Assembly (NCBI GenBank): GCA_030430575.1
Contig: JAUIKF010000003.1
Span: forward strand, 186,001-250,000
DNA length: 64,000 nucleotides
Direction: 5' to 3'
Source of the DNA: Bacteroidia bacterium
GTDB taxonomy: Bacteria > Bacteroidota > Bacteroidia > J057
Shown here: piece by piece, positions 25,601 through 34,873 of the stretch
Position numbering within the stretch: the stretch's first letter is position 1
Layout of the letters: each line of letters starts with the position of its first letter
Translations under genes and position numbers: made by a program
The notes under the pieces: generated by a model
Seen by the model: only the letters and a program-made list of their open reading frames with translations
What the model was told of the DNA's origin: nothing
Database searches by the model: none

Positions 25601-28262
25601 TGTCGAGTGTAACAATATCTACCGTATGGTCTATATCTGTCAAAAGCATTCCTCTAGCAGCATCTCCTTTTGGCAATTTTACCCCGACATAGGTATCGTA
25701 AGGATGAAATGGCATACTAAACCGATCGGTACTGGCATTTCCGCCTGGCTCATAGACACGCCCCACGACATTGGCTGTGAGCATGCCTGGGGCTTCCCCA
25801 TTTACAGCGAGGTCTGCGGTGAAACTCGCCAAGCCTTTTTCATCCAAAAATCCGTCAAGAAGTGTTTTTTCCTCAGATCGGAAACGGCGAACCGGATCAT
25901 CAAATTCATAATCAGAAAAGGTGCTAAAACGTGTTTTAGCTTGCTTAAGGGTAGCCTTGACTTCCGCTTTCAAGTTTTTTGCAATAGCGCCATGCAGCCA
26001 TTTCACCTCCAATTCAATTTCACGGTCGCGCGTCTCATTGGATAAAGCTCCTTCTCCAAAATCCATCATAAGTTTTAAGCGATTGGGCATAATCGTTTCT
26101 ACTTTTAGCGTCTTTTGAAACTCTGCCCCGCCTACTGAAACCTTCGCCAAGTAGTTACCCGTGGGGGCATCTTGAGCCGTTTTTGTAGCAAAATTGTAAA
26201 AGCCATTTACACTCTCTGTTCTGACAGTTTTGGCTACTTGCTGACCTTGAGGGTTAAACAACTCAAATGTCACGGGATGGCTAGCAGGAAGTTGCCCATC
26301 TTTATCCTCCAGAATAAAATTGAGATACATTTCATCCCCAGGACGCCATACGCCTCTTTCTCCATATAAGAAACCTTTGATTCCCTTATGGTAAGTCGCT
26401 CCCTGAACGTCAAATTGGCTCAAAGAAAGGGATGTTCCATCATCTAAGCGGAGGTATCCACGCTGGTTCCCAGCAGTTGCAATCAGCAAATAAGGCTTTT
26501 CCTTTATATTGATCTCTGCCATTCCATCCGCATCAGTTCTTGTACTTTCCATCAACTGCTGTTGGTAGTTGAATATCTCCACTTTAACTCCTTCCTTCGG
26601 AGCAGTCGTTTTGAGGTCTGTCACAGCAACAAATGTGTTACCCGAACCACGTTTCGCAATTACCCCTAAATCAGACGCCAATACATTCCGCTTAATAGCT
26701 CTCTCATCGTGATAAAAAGCATTTTTACAAGGGTTCTCACGGTCCTCATAATAGCCATCATACCACCAATCCCAATAGCTTGATTCGGCACTTTGCTCAT
26801 ATGTATCCCAGTCCCACCCCACTTCGAGCATGCCTTTCTGTTTTTTCTTGGGAGGCCCCCAACGGCGGTTTGTTTCCTCTGCCACGACTTCTTCTTCACA
26901 AGCTTCTACATAATAAGCTTTTTGGAAACCAATAGCGACTTGATAAATAGCCCCTGGCTCAGCAGCTATTAATTTACCTAAATCGATGGCATGTGTATTC
27001 CAACTTCTTAAGTCTAGTTTTCCCGATTCATTCAGAGGAACTCGCTGGGATGCGACAATTCGCCCTACACGTTTCAACTCTTTTTCTTCTCCGATCCGGT
27101 TTACTTGCAAGAATTGAGGGATGTCATTTTCAAAAATGCGAATGATTCTCACATCAACGGCATTGAGGCCAATCGCCTCAAAGAGGAATGGGAGCTCTTT
27201 AGATTGGGGAATGATTACCCCTTGGCGAACGAGTTTAAGTTGTGGGTTTATTTTGGCAAAATTGACAACTGCCCGTTGAGGCTGTTGGATCTTATGTCCC
27301 TCATGGTTTTTGATCCCAGCGGAAATATTCACCTCCACATCGCCTTGTATCCTGGTTTTAGGGAAAATCTTGATCCGATTTCTATGGATGGAGAAAGTGG
27401 CTTTGTGTCCATTGAGGCGAACCAAGCCCTCCAAGTTTTGCTTTCTATCCAATCTATCAGAAAACTCCACCAACAGATATTGGTTATCGCCATTAAAAGG
27501 AAGCACCTTGGAAAAGGTGAAGTTCCCTAAGGCTGGAATTGAAACCGTCTCTGACCCTTTACTATCTACTCCTATCTTCTTGCCATCCCACTCTAGCATT
27601 ACATCTGTAGGATCAACAGACCGAGGAATGCTATCTAATTTAAAATAATGCTTCTGACTTCCTTTTTCGTGCGTCCATTTTACTTTGAGGGCCTTCTTCT
27701 TCATTTTTGCAGAAAAAATTTCCTCAACATTAGCAGCGGACTCAATATCTGTAGTTACCAAATTTCCTTCAATGGCATACCATTGATCATCTGAGTTTTC
27801 AGCGGCCGTACTCCCTAAAAGCTCCAAACTAATATGCTGAGGCTTGGCTCGGAAATGGAAACTGAAGTCACTCAATTCTGGGGCTATTTCTGGAAAAAGC
27901 TCGGTCATTTCCATTTGGGAGATATATACTTCCCCAGAAGTAAGCACGGTGGTCGGTTCAAAAACTAAGGTCTTCGCATCAATCCATTTGGCAGAACCGT
28001 CAATCGCTGGTTCAAAGGTAAATGGATGTTTTTCGAGGGTGTTGCCTACAACCGCTTCATCTACCATTTCATCCTGAAAACGGACTTTTATGGACGATTG
28101 CTTTGAAATCTCTCCAACCGTGAATGCAGAGAGGTAGGCGTTAAAGGCGGGATTGTAAACAGGCAATCGCTTGTGCGCCATAGAAGAATTGACAAACACA
28201 AGACTGATGATTGCAGTCGCAATCACGATACCTGAAGCAAATAAGATTTTTGATTTGTTCAT
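22680..28262 (-). CDS. Bacterial alpha-2-macroglobulin family protein with thioester motif
   Basis: 1860 residues, typical of large bacterial alpha-2-macroglobulins (protease traps of the periplasm or cell surface). A signal sequence or signal anchor spans about 5-28 (ILFASGIVIATAIISLVFVN); there is no lipobox Cys. MG-type beta domains fill the N-terminal two thirds, including GVWRPGDEMYLNFIL, a segment typical of the MG3/A2M_N region. The thioester motif GCIEQ is intact (Cys at about 1411, in YPYGCIEQTTSGAFPQL), followed by the alpha-helical TED domain. PbpC, the usual companion of the PbpC-linked class, is not next to it. Many short frames inside it are shadows. Confidence 0.93.
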   Translation of the reverse strand: MNKSKILFASGIVIATAIISLVFVNSSMAHKRLPVYNPAFNAYLSAFTVGEISKQSSIKVRFQDEMVDEAVVGNTLEKHPFTFEPAIDGSAKWIDAKTLVFEPTTVLTSGEVYISQMEMTELFPEIAPELSDFSFHFRAKPQHISLELLGSTAAENSDDQWYAIEGNLVTTDIESAANVEEIFSAKMKKKALKVKWTHEKGSQKHYFKLDSIPRSVDPTDVMLEWDGKKIGVDSKGSETVSIPALGNFTFSKVLPFNGDNQYLLVEFSDRLDRKQNLEGLVRLNGHKATFSIHRNRIKIFPKTRIQGDVEVNISAGIKNHEGHKIQQPQRAVVNFAKINPQLKLVRQGVIIPQSKELPFLFEAIGLNAVDVRIIRIFENDIPQFLQVNRIGEEKELKRVGRIVASQRVPLNESGKLDLRSWNTHAIDLGKLIAAEPGAIYQVAIGFQKAYYVEACEEEVVAEETNRRWGPPKKKQKGMLEVGWDWDTYEQSAESSYWDWWYDGYYEDRENPCKNAFYHDERAIKRNVLASDLGVIAKRGSGNTFVAVTDLKTTAPKEGVKVEIFNYQQQLMESTRTDADGMAEINIKEKPYLLIATAGNQRGYLRLDDGTSLSLSQFDVQGATYHKGIKGFLYGERGVWRPGDEMYLNFILEDKDGQLPASHPVTFELFNPQGQQVAKTVRTESVNGFYNFATKTAQDAPTGNYLAKVSVGGAEFQKTLKVETIMPNRLKLMMDFGEGALSNETRDREIELEVKWLHGAIAKNLKAEVKATLKQAKTRFSTFSDYEFDDPVRRFRSEEKTLLDGFLDEKGLASFTADLAVNGEAPGMLTANVVGRVYEPGGNASTDRFSMPFHPYDTYVGVKLPKGDAARGMLLTDIDHTVDIVTLDKNGKPVSRQDVQVEVYQINWKWWWDKSSDDDLGAYVGKQHRESISSGTVSTTNGKGKYTLRVEYPSWGRYLVRVTDPGGHSTGKIVYIDWPGWAGRAQGDNPGGAQMLSFSTDKPIYQLGEDITLTIPSSGAGRALVSVESGTQVLNTYWVKTQKGATRFSLPTIPAMSPNAYVHVTLLQPHAQTANDLPMRLYGVMPVKVENPATILSPQITMADVLEPMAEVEIKVNERNGGPMTYTLAVVDEGLLGLTRFRTPNPHTEFYKRQALQVKTWDLFNDVVGAYGGEFNSLLSIGGGEGGIGPDGKKQDRFKPVVKVFGPFSLAAGKTNTHKFMMPNYVGAVRTMVVAGNNGAYGFAEKETPVKKPLMVLGSLPRVLGPGETLNLPVTVFAMEDYVKDVSISVETGGAISAIGGNSRSMQFTDVGEKMANFGLQVNNMVGKAKVRITAKSGSEVATYETDVEVRAPNPRVVDIHDAIVESGLDWRQRIRPVGIAGTNNGVLEVSSIPPLNLERRLKYLVRYPYGCIEQTTSGAFPQLFLANLLKLSPTQKAEIDKNVKAGIQRLTTFQVGNGGLSYWPGNANASEWGTNYAGHFMLEAEKAGYFVSNDFLKSWKKYQKEQAKNWGGSTRNNNDLTQAYRLYLLALAGAEELGAMNRMRQQTTSMASVAQYYLAAAYHQIGQKNVANQILAGQSLNIRDYRELGNTYGSGLRDRAMILHAMGVMGKRAEGRDLLQAISDKIGSKNWHSTHSTAWSLVAISKYVGLGGVGENYAFAYRVGGGKWKEIATSSPIWQGDLPAEDVAMFEFKNKDGGLLFPRVILDGVPAVGDTTDASHGLSLLVAYKDMEGNDVDVTKLEQGTDFVAKVTVIHSGRTGKYEELAIAQVFPSGWEIHNHRLDGSDPGGTKPEYQDIRDDRVYTFFDLDQGRAKSFNIKLNASYLGRYYLPTIKVEAMYDHTIHARKRGKWVDIVASSGN

Positions 28263-28457
28263 GGGCTGGAACAGCTAAAAGGTTGAATATTGGAATGATA
28301 GAAAGATAGCGATTTTTTACTATCTCGGCAATGACTTTAGGACGTTTAGCCCAAAATTACCCGCTTTCCCTGGCTTCATTTCATAGATTGGATAAGAGTT
28401 CCTTTGCTCCAAGAATTGGCAGGAACAAATCAATTTTCCGTCAAAATGAAGTCCTTT

Positions 28458-29738
28458 CTAAAAATCACCTAGCCACACTCCTAGTTTTCCCAAAACCTTC
28501 GATGTGAGGACTATTTCAGATGATTTTATCTGAAGCATTTCATGACTTATCTGAATTCCTTGTCCTCTGAGGCTTATATGGGGGGACAATCGTTTATCCA
28601 ATAGTTCCTTGGCAACTCTCTGTTTTACTGCTTGGTCCAATGAGTAGATGGTAGAAAGCATAATTGCTTTTATCTGCTGTGGCAAAGCTTCTTTCCAAAA
28701 GCCTAACATCAGTTGAATCCACCAATTTTTAGCTTTCAATTTTACTTCAAATTCGTCTATCCAAAAATCTTGCGCTTCATCATCCCAAATAATTTGCGAC
28801 AGGATTTCTCCTTTCACCATTGCTTTTAGCCATTTGCTTTTTCTCCATTGAACAGTAAAATCTAAATCTAATAAAAGCTTCCCATCGACATGTGAAGCTT
28901 TAGCTTTCAGAAGCGCTGCCTGGAACTGCCTAAACCCAATATTTAGATTTTCTTTTATTAATAATCGCTCCAATTCGCCAAAGGCAATGATGGATGAGAG
29001 CGCCAATTCAAAATGATCATTCAATTGATCAATGGGAGAAAAAGGTGCCATTGAAATCGGCTCAAAAGGTTCGGCTTCTGGCGAGATGAGCGCTTTCACT
29101 GTAGCGGGCACGGCGACAGTCGTCTCAATGGCTGTTGCATTACAGGTCAAGCGAGTAGCCAACAACTCGGTTGCTGCGGGGCGAATAGTTAGCCATATAT
29201 GGGGATCATCTTCCAATAAGATGGGCATCTGCATTTCACGCCAAAATTCTTCTACTCGACTTTCTAATGCTATTTCTTGTTGGATATAATGATCTATTTG
29301 TTGAGTAATTTTGTCCAGTTCTGCGACGACTTGTGGCCTGATCAGGCTCGCAGCATTAACACTCAACAAGCTGAGTCCTAGTTTGGGTTTGCGATCCCAT
29401 CGAAAATCTACAGATGTTCTTGAATTAAGCGACCATAGCTCTGTTGCGGCCAATTCGATTTCAAACCTCACCGTAATTTCAAAATCGATCTGATCGAGTT
29501 GAGGCATGAAATGCAAAGCGCCCATCAAGCGTTCCCGCCATACCACTTTAGCCCATACCTTTACAGGGACTTCTACTAATAAGTATTTCCCCTCCCCCCA
29601 AACTTTGAAGGAATCTCTTTTATTTACCTTTACTTCGACCCCTACTGCTTCATTAATCCCTTCAAATACCACGTCTGGATAGACGTGATTTAGTTTCTTG
29701 ACGATTTCCGCAGTTGGTAGGATAAAGGGAAGATTCAA
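28458..29738 (-). CDS. DUF4403 family protein
   Basis: 426 residues, similar to DUF4403 proteins of Bacteroidota, which consist of two similar halves rich in alternating strands. The segment IWLTIRPAATELLATRLTCN and the closing GQGIQISHEMLQIKSSEIVL region support the assignment. No signal peptide or lipobox is obvious at the chosen start (MNLPFILPTAEIVKKLN), whereas many relatives are lipoproteins, so it may be cytoplasmic or the start may be misplaced. Biochemical function is unknown; a lipid- or hydrophobic-ligand-binding role is only a suggestion from the fold type. Last gene of a likely four-gene minus-strand operon. Confidence 0.7.
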   Translation of the reverse strand: MNLPFILPTAEIVKKLNHVYPDVVFEGINEAVGVEVKVNKRDSFKVWGEGKYLLVEVPVKVWAKVVWRERLMGALHFMPQLDQIDFEITVRFEIELAATELWSLNSRTSVDFRWDRKPKLGLSLLSVNAASLIRPQVVAELDKITQQIDHYIQQEIALESRVEEFWREMQMPILLEDDPHIWLTIRPAATELLATRLTCNATAIETTVAVPATVKALISPEAEPFEPISMAPFSPIDQLNDHFELALSSIIAFGELERLLIKENLNIGFRQFQAALLKAKASHVDGKLLLDLDFTVQWRKSKWLKAMVKGEILSQIIWDDEAQDFWIDEFEVKLKAKNWWIQLMLGFWKEALPQQIKAIMLSTIYSLDQAVKQRVAKELLDKRLSPHISLRGQGIQISHEMLQIKSSEIVLTSKVLGKLGVWLGDF

Positions 29739-29756
29739 TAGGAGAAAAATTGAGGA

Positions 29757-30977
29757 TTACATAAACAACAGAAGAAGTTGGCAAACACCTGCAATAGCCC
29801 CCAAAAATGCGCCTACGGCAATAAGCTTTGCTTCATCTTCCTGGAAAACAGGCCGCAGAAAAGCTTCAAATTCCGTAGGAGACAGGGCACACATCCTATC
29901 CCTGAGGGTATTTTCTATATCTAAAGCCTGTTCAGCATAGTTAAACATATACCGGAGGGAAGTAGGAAGTTCTTCCACAAACCGATCTGCGATATGGGCC
30001 TTAATCCGCGCATAGCGCTTTGCGCCACTTGCTAGCTGGAATAAGGGCTTGCTAAGACCAGCAGCGGCATCTATTGCCCGCTTGACATGGTGCTGAATCA
30101 TATCGATCAGCCGATCCGAAGCAGGCCCTTGAATCATATTCTCAAATATATTCTGAGAGGTCAGAATCTTCTCCGCTATGATTTTAGCGTAGGCGGCGGC
30201 TACCTCGCGTTGACGCTTAATGAATAATCCTTGAACCACCCAAGGCCCATATTTTCGGGGGTTCTGCGGCTCAAAAATCATCTTAAGCGCCAGCCAATTT
30301 GTTGCCCATCCTACGATAAGGCCTGCTAGTGGCAATAGCCACCAAGGCTGCCCTAACACCGCAAAGAGCACTGCTTGTATGATGCCAAAGGCAAACCCAA
30401 AATAAAATCCTGATCGTTCGATAAATTTAAATTCCTTCTCCCCTACTCTTTGGAAAATTTGATTCAACAGTGGTTTGTCATTTTCCAGTTCTTCAACTAC
30501 CATTTTTTTGAGGTCAAAAAGTTCATTGATATTGTTTTTGACATCCAACATCAGGCCTTCCACAACTTCTGGAATGTCATCCATTGCTTTCTGCATGACT
30601 CGTCTCTTGAGAATTGGCGGGGCTGTCTCCCAAACTAAAGGCGCCTCAGCCGTCATGGTCTCTTCCAAAATTTTCCCTGTCAGGGTGTGCAATGCTGGCC
30701 CCATTTCATTAGCGACGCGAATAGGTTCTATCCGCGCAAATTGTTCCTCAATTCGAACTAGTTTTGCAGTCATAAGGTCCACAGCCTTTTCTGCCATATT
30801 ACTTGCCTTTGAAGGAATGATTCCTTGCCAGCCCAGGCGCCAGCGCTTAATGCCCCAAAATTCGATGGGCAAAAAGGTCATCTTCAAGGCAATCAGATTG
30901 GTCACCCATCCTACAAAGCCACTGATAAAGGGGATGGCGATATATTTTAAAATCTCTAGGAGTTCTGGCGTACCCAT
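29757..30977 (-). CDS. DUF445 family membrane protein
   Basis: I start it at ATG 30977 (MGTPELLEILKYIAIPF), 406 residues; the frame is open to 31070, but that would overlap the preceding gene and adds a polar stretch. Two copies of the DUF445 membrane signature are visible: GFVGWVTNLIALKMTFLP near the N-terminus and GLIVGWATNWLALKMIFEP around residue 220. Each is followed by a soluble helical region. A further hydrophobic helix ends the protein (AFLGAIAGVCQLLLLF). Family function is unknown; envelope roles are suspected. It sits 18 bp before DUF4403 and 52 bp after the GH3/serine-hydrolase gene. Confidence 0.88.
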   Translation of the reverse strand: MGTPELLEILKYIAIPFISGFVGWVTNLIALKMTFLPIEFWGIKRWRLGWQGIIPSKASNMAEKAVDLMTAKLVRIEEQFARIEPIRVANEMGPALHTLTGKILEETMTAEAPLVWETAPPILKRRVMQKAMDDIPEVVEGLMLDVKNNINELFDLKKMVVEELENDKPLLNQIFQRVGEKEFKFIERSGFYFGFAFGIIQAVLFAVLGQPWWLLPLAGLIVGWATNWLALKMIFEPQNPRKYGPWVVQGLFIKRQREVAAAYAKIIAEKILTSQNIFENMIQGPASDRLIDMIQHHVKRAIDAAAGLSKPLFQLASGAKRYARIKAHIADRFVEELPTSLRYMFNYAEQALDIENTLRDRMCALSPTEFEAFLRPVFQEDEAKLIAVGAFLGAIAGVCQLLLLFM

Positions 30978-31029
30978 CAAATATTGGTAGTTGGCAAGTG
31001 AGGAGAAAGCCAAATCTACAAAGGAGTGA

Positions 31030-33954
31030 TCAACTCTCCAATCCTGCCTCGATGGCATCGTATATCGCATCGTGAATTCGCTGGCGGATGCGAAGGCGGT
31101 TGATCCGCCAATTTTTTTCTGAGGGGTAGACGCGATTAGAAAGAAAAATATAAACTAGCTGATGTTGAGGGTCGACCCAAACACAGGTTCCTGTGAAACC
31201 TGTATGGCCATAAGACCGCCTACTGGCCTGCCTGCCTACAATACTCGGCGGTCGGTCAAACCCAAATCCACGATGTCCTTGTTGGGGAGAGGTAAAAAGC
31301 TTTATCGTCTCAGGTTCCAGGAACCTTTTTCCTCCATAAACGCCTCCATTAAGAAGCATTTGATAAAGGACTCCCAGGTCATTGGCAGTAGCGAAAAGGC
31401 CTGCGTTGCCTGAAATCCCCCCCATCAGCGCAGCTGAAGGATCATGGACATGTCCATGAAGCAGTTGGCGTCGCCAGTTGAGGTCATGAGCACTCGGAAT
31501 AATCCGATCTTTCTTGAACCGATCCAGTGGTTTATAACAAATCGCATTTAACCCTAATTCTCGATAAAAAGTAGCTTCCAAATAGTCGCTCAAATTCGCA
31601 TCATTGATGGTATCTATCGCCCGCTGAAGCAGCACCATATTGACATCACTGTACTGATATATTTTTCGGTTGTAGCGACGCATATACTTCATCGCCAACC
31701 AGAGAGAATCTGCTAAATCATTCCTCATATAAAAATTCCGAGCAACTTCAATGGAAAACGAATCTGTCTTTTCGGGGCTGTAATAGGCCCCAAAACGACT
31801 CCCACTTGCATCTCGGTGGTTGAGGTATGGCAAAATAGGCAAAGCAGGTTGAAGACCAGAATGATGGGTGAGCAATTCACTGATCCGCACGGCAAAAATA
31901 TTTGACGTCACTGATAAAGTCATTCTAACAGGGTGATGAACTGCGATCAATGTATCATTCAACAATTCTGCCCATAATTTGGTGCTGTCATCTGTCGCTT
32001 TTTGGGGCAAGCTATCTCCAACCACAAGTACATCTGTAGCCTCCCAAACCCTCAAAGAGTCAGCAAATTCCGCAAAGGAAAAAGTGTCAGACAAAATCGC
32101 ATGTTCATCAATGGGAGCATCTAGCTCGATGAAGGTATCTTCAAAGAATTCGCCTAAACTGGCCGATAAGGGGAGTTTTTTCTGCTCATAAAGCTTCATT
32201 GCAGCTAGGGTAGTAGCGGCAACTTTGGTTACAGAAGCGATATCATACAGGTCCGTTGTTCTTACAGGTCTTCGACGGTCGTAGGTATGATGGCCAAAGG
32301 CTTTAGAATAAATGACCTTTCCATTCTTTGCCACAAACACCTGACAACCAGGCAGTGCTTTTCTCCCAATGGCAATCCGGGCAATCGTATCGATCCGCTT
32401 CATCAAGTCAGAGCGAATGCCTACCGCCTCAGGCTGTTCATATCCCAACCTCGCCAATGGCGTCCGCACGCCTGTGCCTTCCTCAAGCCTGCCTACAGCC
32501 ATCGGCAGTCGAGCCCTTGCCCTAGCTCCCCCCATAAGCAGTTGCGCGGGAAGGTCCTGAACGGAAGGGTGTGCATTGTACACATGGAGAATCGTAGGCA
32601 GGTCAGATACCGCAGCCAACTGAGAAAGGGGACCAATATTAAGTAGAATGACTTTGGTGCGCTTAGCGAGTTCGCCCAAAGATTGGAGAAAGGTAGAATC
32701 AGCTATTGAATCAAGTTCTACATGATTCAAGGCTACAATTACAGGTTCATTTCCTTGAAGACGAGACACCTTGAGGGAAGGCCAATTCTCCGAATCTTCT
32801 TTTTTGAGATAGCGTGTATCGAGGTGTGTATAATAGGAGAAAAAAGTTTCGAATCGAGGGAGTCGCTCGCCTAAGGTTATCAGCAAAGGAGCCTTTTCGG
32901 CAAGTTTGGTCAGGGGAATCTGCTTGAGGTCGTCTTTGACAACCGTGAGGGTCGCTTCATTGAAGCGGCGATTGAGCTGATTGAACCGAATGCTATCTAG
33001 AGCGGGTGTATAATGGGGACGACTCCAGTATTTGGCAAGCATGAGTTTCTTCAATCGTGGACGCACATTCACCCCTCCATTTGCCACCAACTGCGTCAAA
33101 CTTGCATGGAGGCTTTTGACTGAATCCCTTACGATCAACATGTCCGCACCAGACGCCAGTGCCTGGGTCAGTATTCCTAGATCTGAAGCTAGGCTATCTG
33201 GAAGCGTCATGAGGATCAATCCCTGAAAGGCATTTCGCATGGCAATCAACGTACTGTCATCCTCTAAAATGCTGGACGAGACAATCGCGCTAGTAAGTCC
33301 ATCCTGGCTGAAGGCTTTGAGCTTTTCTTCCTTGAATATTTGGTCAAACTCATTGCCTTTACAATCGCATTCCATCCCTGAGAGAAGATGGGACCTCACT
33401 ATAGGCCTAAAAATCTGGACAGATTTCTCAATCATCTCAGGGGTATACCCCTTACACATCAGGCTTTTACTGATTTGAAGCTGGGCGCCTAAAGTTCGGG
33501 CCTGTAAAGCCAATCCTGTCCCTATAAAATTGATTTGACTATCGGTAGCGACGCTAGCCAATGCCATCGGGTCTGGGAAACCCAAGCCCTGCAGCGGTTC
33601 ATCTATGGCAATCAGTGCTGGAACCGCCATCCGATGCTGAACCCACTCGACGAAGGTCGTCTGCGTCTGAAACGGAAATCCAGATAGCCAGACCCCACCA
33701 GGCGACCGTCCATCCAATCGGGTGATAAAGCTGTCAATTGATTCCACCCCTCGTGTCTGAATCATCATCAGCTGAGCAGCTTGCTGGGACGCGTCTAACT
33801 CGCTGAGCACTGAGTCAGCCCATTCACTTTCTATGTAGAGGTAGGGAATTGGAGTAATATAAGCAGCCTCACGCTTTGACCCAAGGTAAAGCGATACCAT
33901 CAATACCGTGATGCTAAACACCACGCTTGCCAAAATAATGGGTTTAACCCGCAT
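31030..33954 (-). CDS. GH3-like / class C beta-lactamase-like serine hydrolase fusion
   Basis: 974 residues with one N-terminal membrane anchor (about 5-24). The region 45-370 has GH3 outline features (PALIAIDEPLQGLGFPDPMA, FQGLILMTLPDS, ALASGADMLIV) but lacks the KH-F-PGHG motif and the Asp of the usual (S/T)D-(A/D) nucleophile. The region 540-960 is a beta-lactamase/DD-peptidase fold: SxxK in ASVTKV (Ser574, Lys577), tyrosine motif YSDVN, and GHTGFTG near the end. Such fusions act on peptidoglycan fragments in Bacteroidota. The hydrolase looks intact and the GH3 part looks inactive. First or second gene of a minus-strand operon. Confidence 0.85.
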   Translation of the reverse strand: MRVKPIILASVVFSITVLMVSLYLGSKREAAYITPIPYLYIESEWADSVLSELDASQQAAQLMMIQTRGVESIDSFITRLDGRSPGGVWLSGFPFQTQTTFVEWVQHRMAVPALIAIDEPLQGLGFPDPMALASVATDSQINFIGTGLALQARTLGAQLQISKSLMCKGYTPEMIEKSVQIFRPIVRSHLLSGMECDCKGNEFDQIFKEEKLKAFSQDGLTSAIVSSSILEDDSTLIAMRNAFQGLILMTLPDSLASDLGILTQALASGADMLIVRDSVKSLHASLTQLVANGGVNVRPRLKKLMLAKYWSRPHYTPALDSIRFNQLNRRFNEATLTVVKDDLKQIPLTKLAEKAPLLITLGERLPRFETFFSYYTHLDTRYLKKEDSENWPSLKVSRLQGNEPVIVALNHVELDSIADSTFLQSLGELAKRTKVILLNIGPLSQLAAVSDLPTILHVYNAHPSVQDLPAQLLMGGARARARLPMAVGRLEEGTGVRTPLARLGYEQPEAVGIRSDLMKRIDTIARIAIGRKALPGCQVFVAKNGKVIYSKAFGHHTYDRRRPVRTTDLYDIASVTKVAATTLAAMKLYEQKKLPLSASLGEFFEDTFIELDAPIDEHAILSDTFSFAEFADSLRVWEATDVLVVGDSLPQKATDDSTKLWAELLNDTLIAVHHPVRMTLSVTSNIFAVRISELLTHHSGLQPALPILPYLNHRDASGSRFGAYYSPEKTDSFSIEVARNFYMRNDLADSLWLAMKYMRRYNRKIYQYSDVNMVLLQRAIDTINDANLSDYLEATFYRELGLNAICYKPLDRFKKDRIIPSAHDLNWRRQLLHGHVHDPSAALMGGISGNAGLFATANDLGVLYQMLLNGGVYGGKRFLEPETIKLFTSPQQGHRGFGFDRPPSIVGRQASRRSYGHTGFTGTCVWVDPQHQLVYIFLSNRVYPSEKNWRINRLRIRQRIHDAIYDAIEAGLES

Positions 33955-33957
33955 TTT

Positions 33958-34773
33958 TTATTTATCGGCATCCACATTTAGCTGAATGGAAAGCGATTTA
34001 TCTTTCAAGCTATAGGTGGAAATATAGGTCTCTGTAATCAGAAAATGGACATGAAGCTCTTTTTGAGAAGAATACAGGAGTAAATTGCAAATCTCAGTTG
34101 GCAAAAGATAGGGGCGCTTTTTGTCTGAAAGGGTCTGAATCGTCACTACTTTCCCTTGCTCGTCTGGTGCTTGAATATTGCTAATTCGGGCAAAAGGATG
34201 TAACTGAGTATAGTAATCTAATTCTCCCTTCTTGGTATAAAAAAACACATAATCATTGCCCAAAGGGATAAAAGAAGTATCTCCTGTAATGGGGCGAACA
34301 TATCCTTTGATCCATTTTTTATCCTCTACAAAAGAAAGACTCAATTGGGTACCTTCGGGCGCCTTGAAGATAGGGTCACTTTTGATATATAACAGGGCCT
34401 CCATTTTGATGTCATATAGGAGCTGTTCCTTCTCCGTAAGCTTGCGTTCATGAGAGTCTATGTCAAGATTTCCAGAAATTTCGGGGTTTCCACTACTAAA
34501 GGTATAGACAATTCCCAGATTGTCATAGGCTCCGTTCCAATATACACATTTATATATTCCCTCTTCTTCATAAGATAAATACCCTCTTAACCCTGTCATT
34601 CCACCATTGGCATACAAATACTCTGCTGATGCACGGGTAAGGCGCTCCAGGTTGTACAAGATTTCCCCTTCTTTGGCGAGTCCCTGTGTCAGTGCTTCGC
34701 TCATATTTTGAGCGGGTAAAAAAGAAATAGATAAAAGTGAGGTGAGTAAAAAAATGAGAAGCTTATGTCGCAT
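33958..34773 (-). CDS. Secreted protein of unknown function
   Basis: 271 residues with a clear signal peptide (MRHKLLIFLLTSLLSISFLPAQ). The mature part is mixed beta/alpha (YLSYEEEGIYKCVYWNGAYD, LQLNVDADK-like C-terminus) with no motif I recognise. It ends 3 bp before the GH3/serine-hydrolase fusion, so the two are almost certainly co-transcribed; a TATCTTTA promoter-like box lies 4 nt before its ATG. A role in the envelope with its neighbour is inferred from operon position only. Confidence 0.75.
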   Translation of the reverse strand: MRHKLLIFLLTSLLSISFLPAQNMSEALTQGLAKEGEILYNLERLTRASAEYLYANGGMTGLRGYLSYEEEGIYKCVYWNGAYDNLGIVYTFSSGNPEISGNLDIDSHERKLTEKEQLLYDIKMEALLYIKSDPIFKAPEGTQLSLSFVEDKKWIKGYVRPITGDTSFIPLGNDYVFFYTKKGELDYYTQLHPFARISNIQAPDEQGKVVTIQTLSDKKRPYLLPTEICNLLLYSSQKELHVHFLITETYISTYSLKDKSLSIQLNVDADK

Positions 34774-34777
34774 AGAT

Positions 34778-34785
34778 TAAAGATA
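34778..34785 (-). promoter_or_regulatory. Candidate -7 box of the 34773-28458 operon
   Basis: Minus-strand TATCTTTA, 7 of 8 match to TAnnTTTG including both variable positions, 4 nt before the ATG, the same spacing as at hldD. Confidence 0.35.
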
Positions 34786-34873
34786 GGTTAAGAAATTGGA
34801 TTTTGACAGGAACTTAGGAAATGTTCAAATACAAACTCAAATTACCTAGGGTAAGCCACTTTAATGCCACTTC

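Noticed and set aside
30978-31070. N-terminal extension of the DUF445 protein overlapping the GH3 fusion gene
   Set aside because: Polar, without similarity to the DUF445 N-terminus; the ATG at 30977 directly precedes the expected membrane helix.
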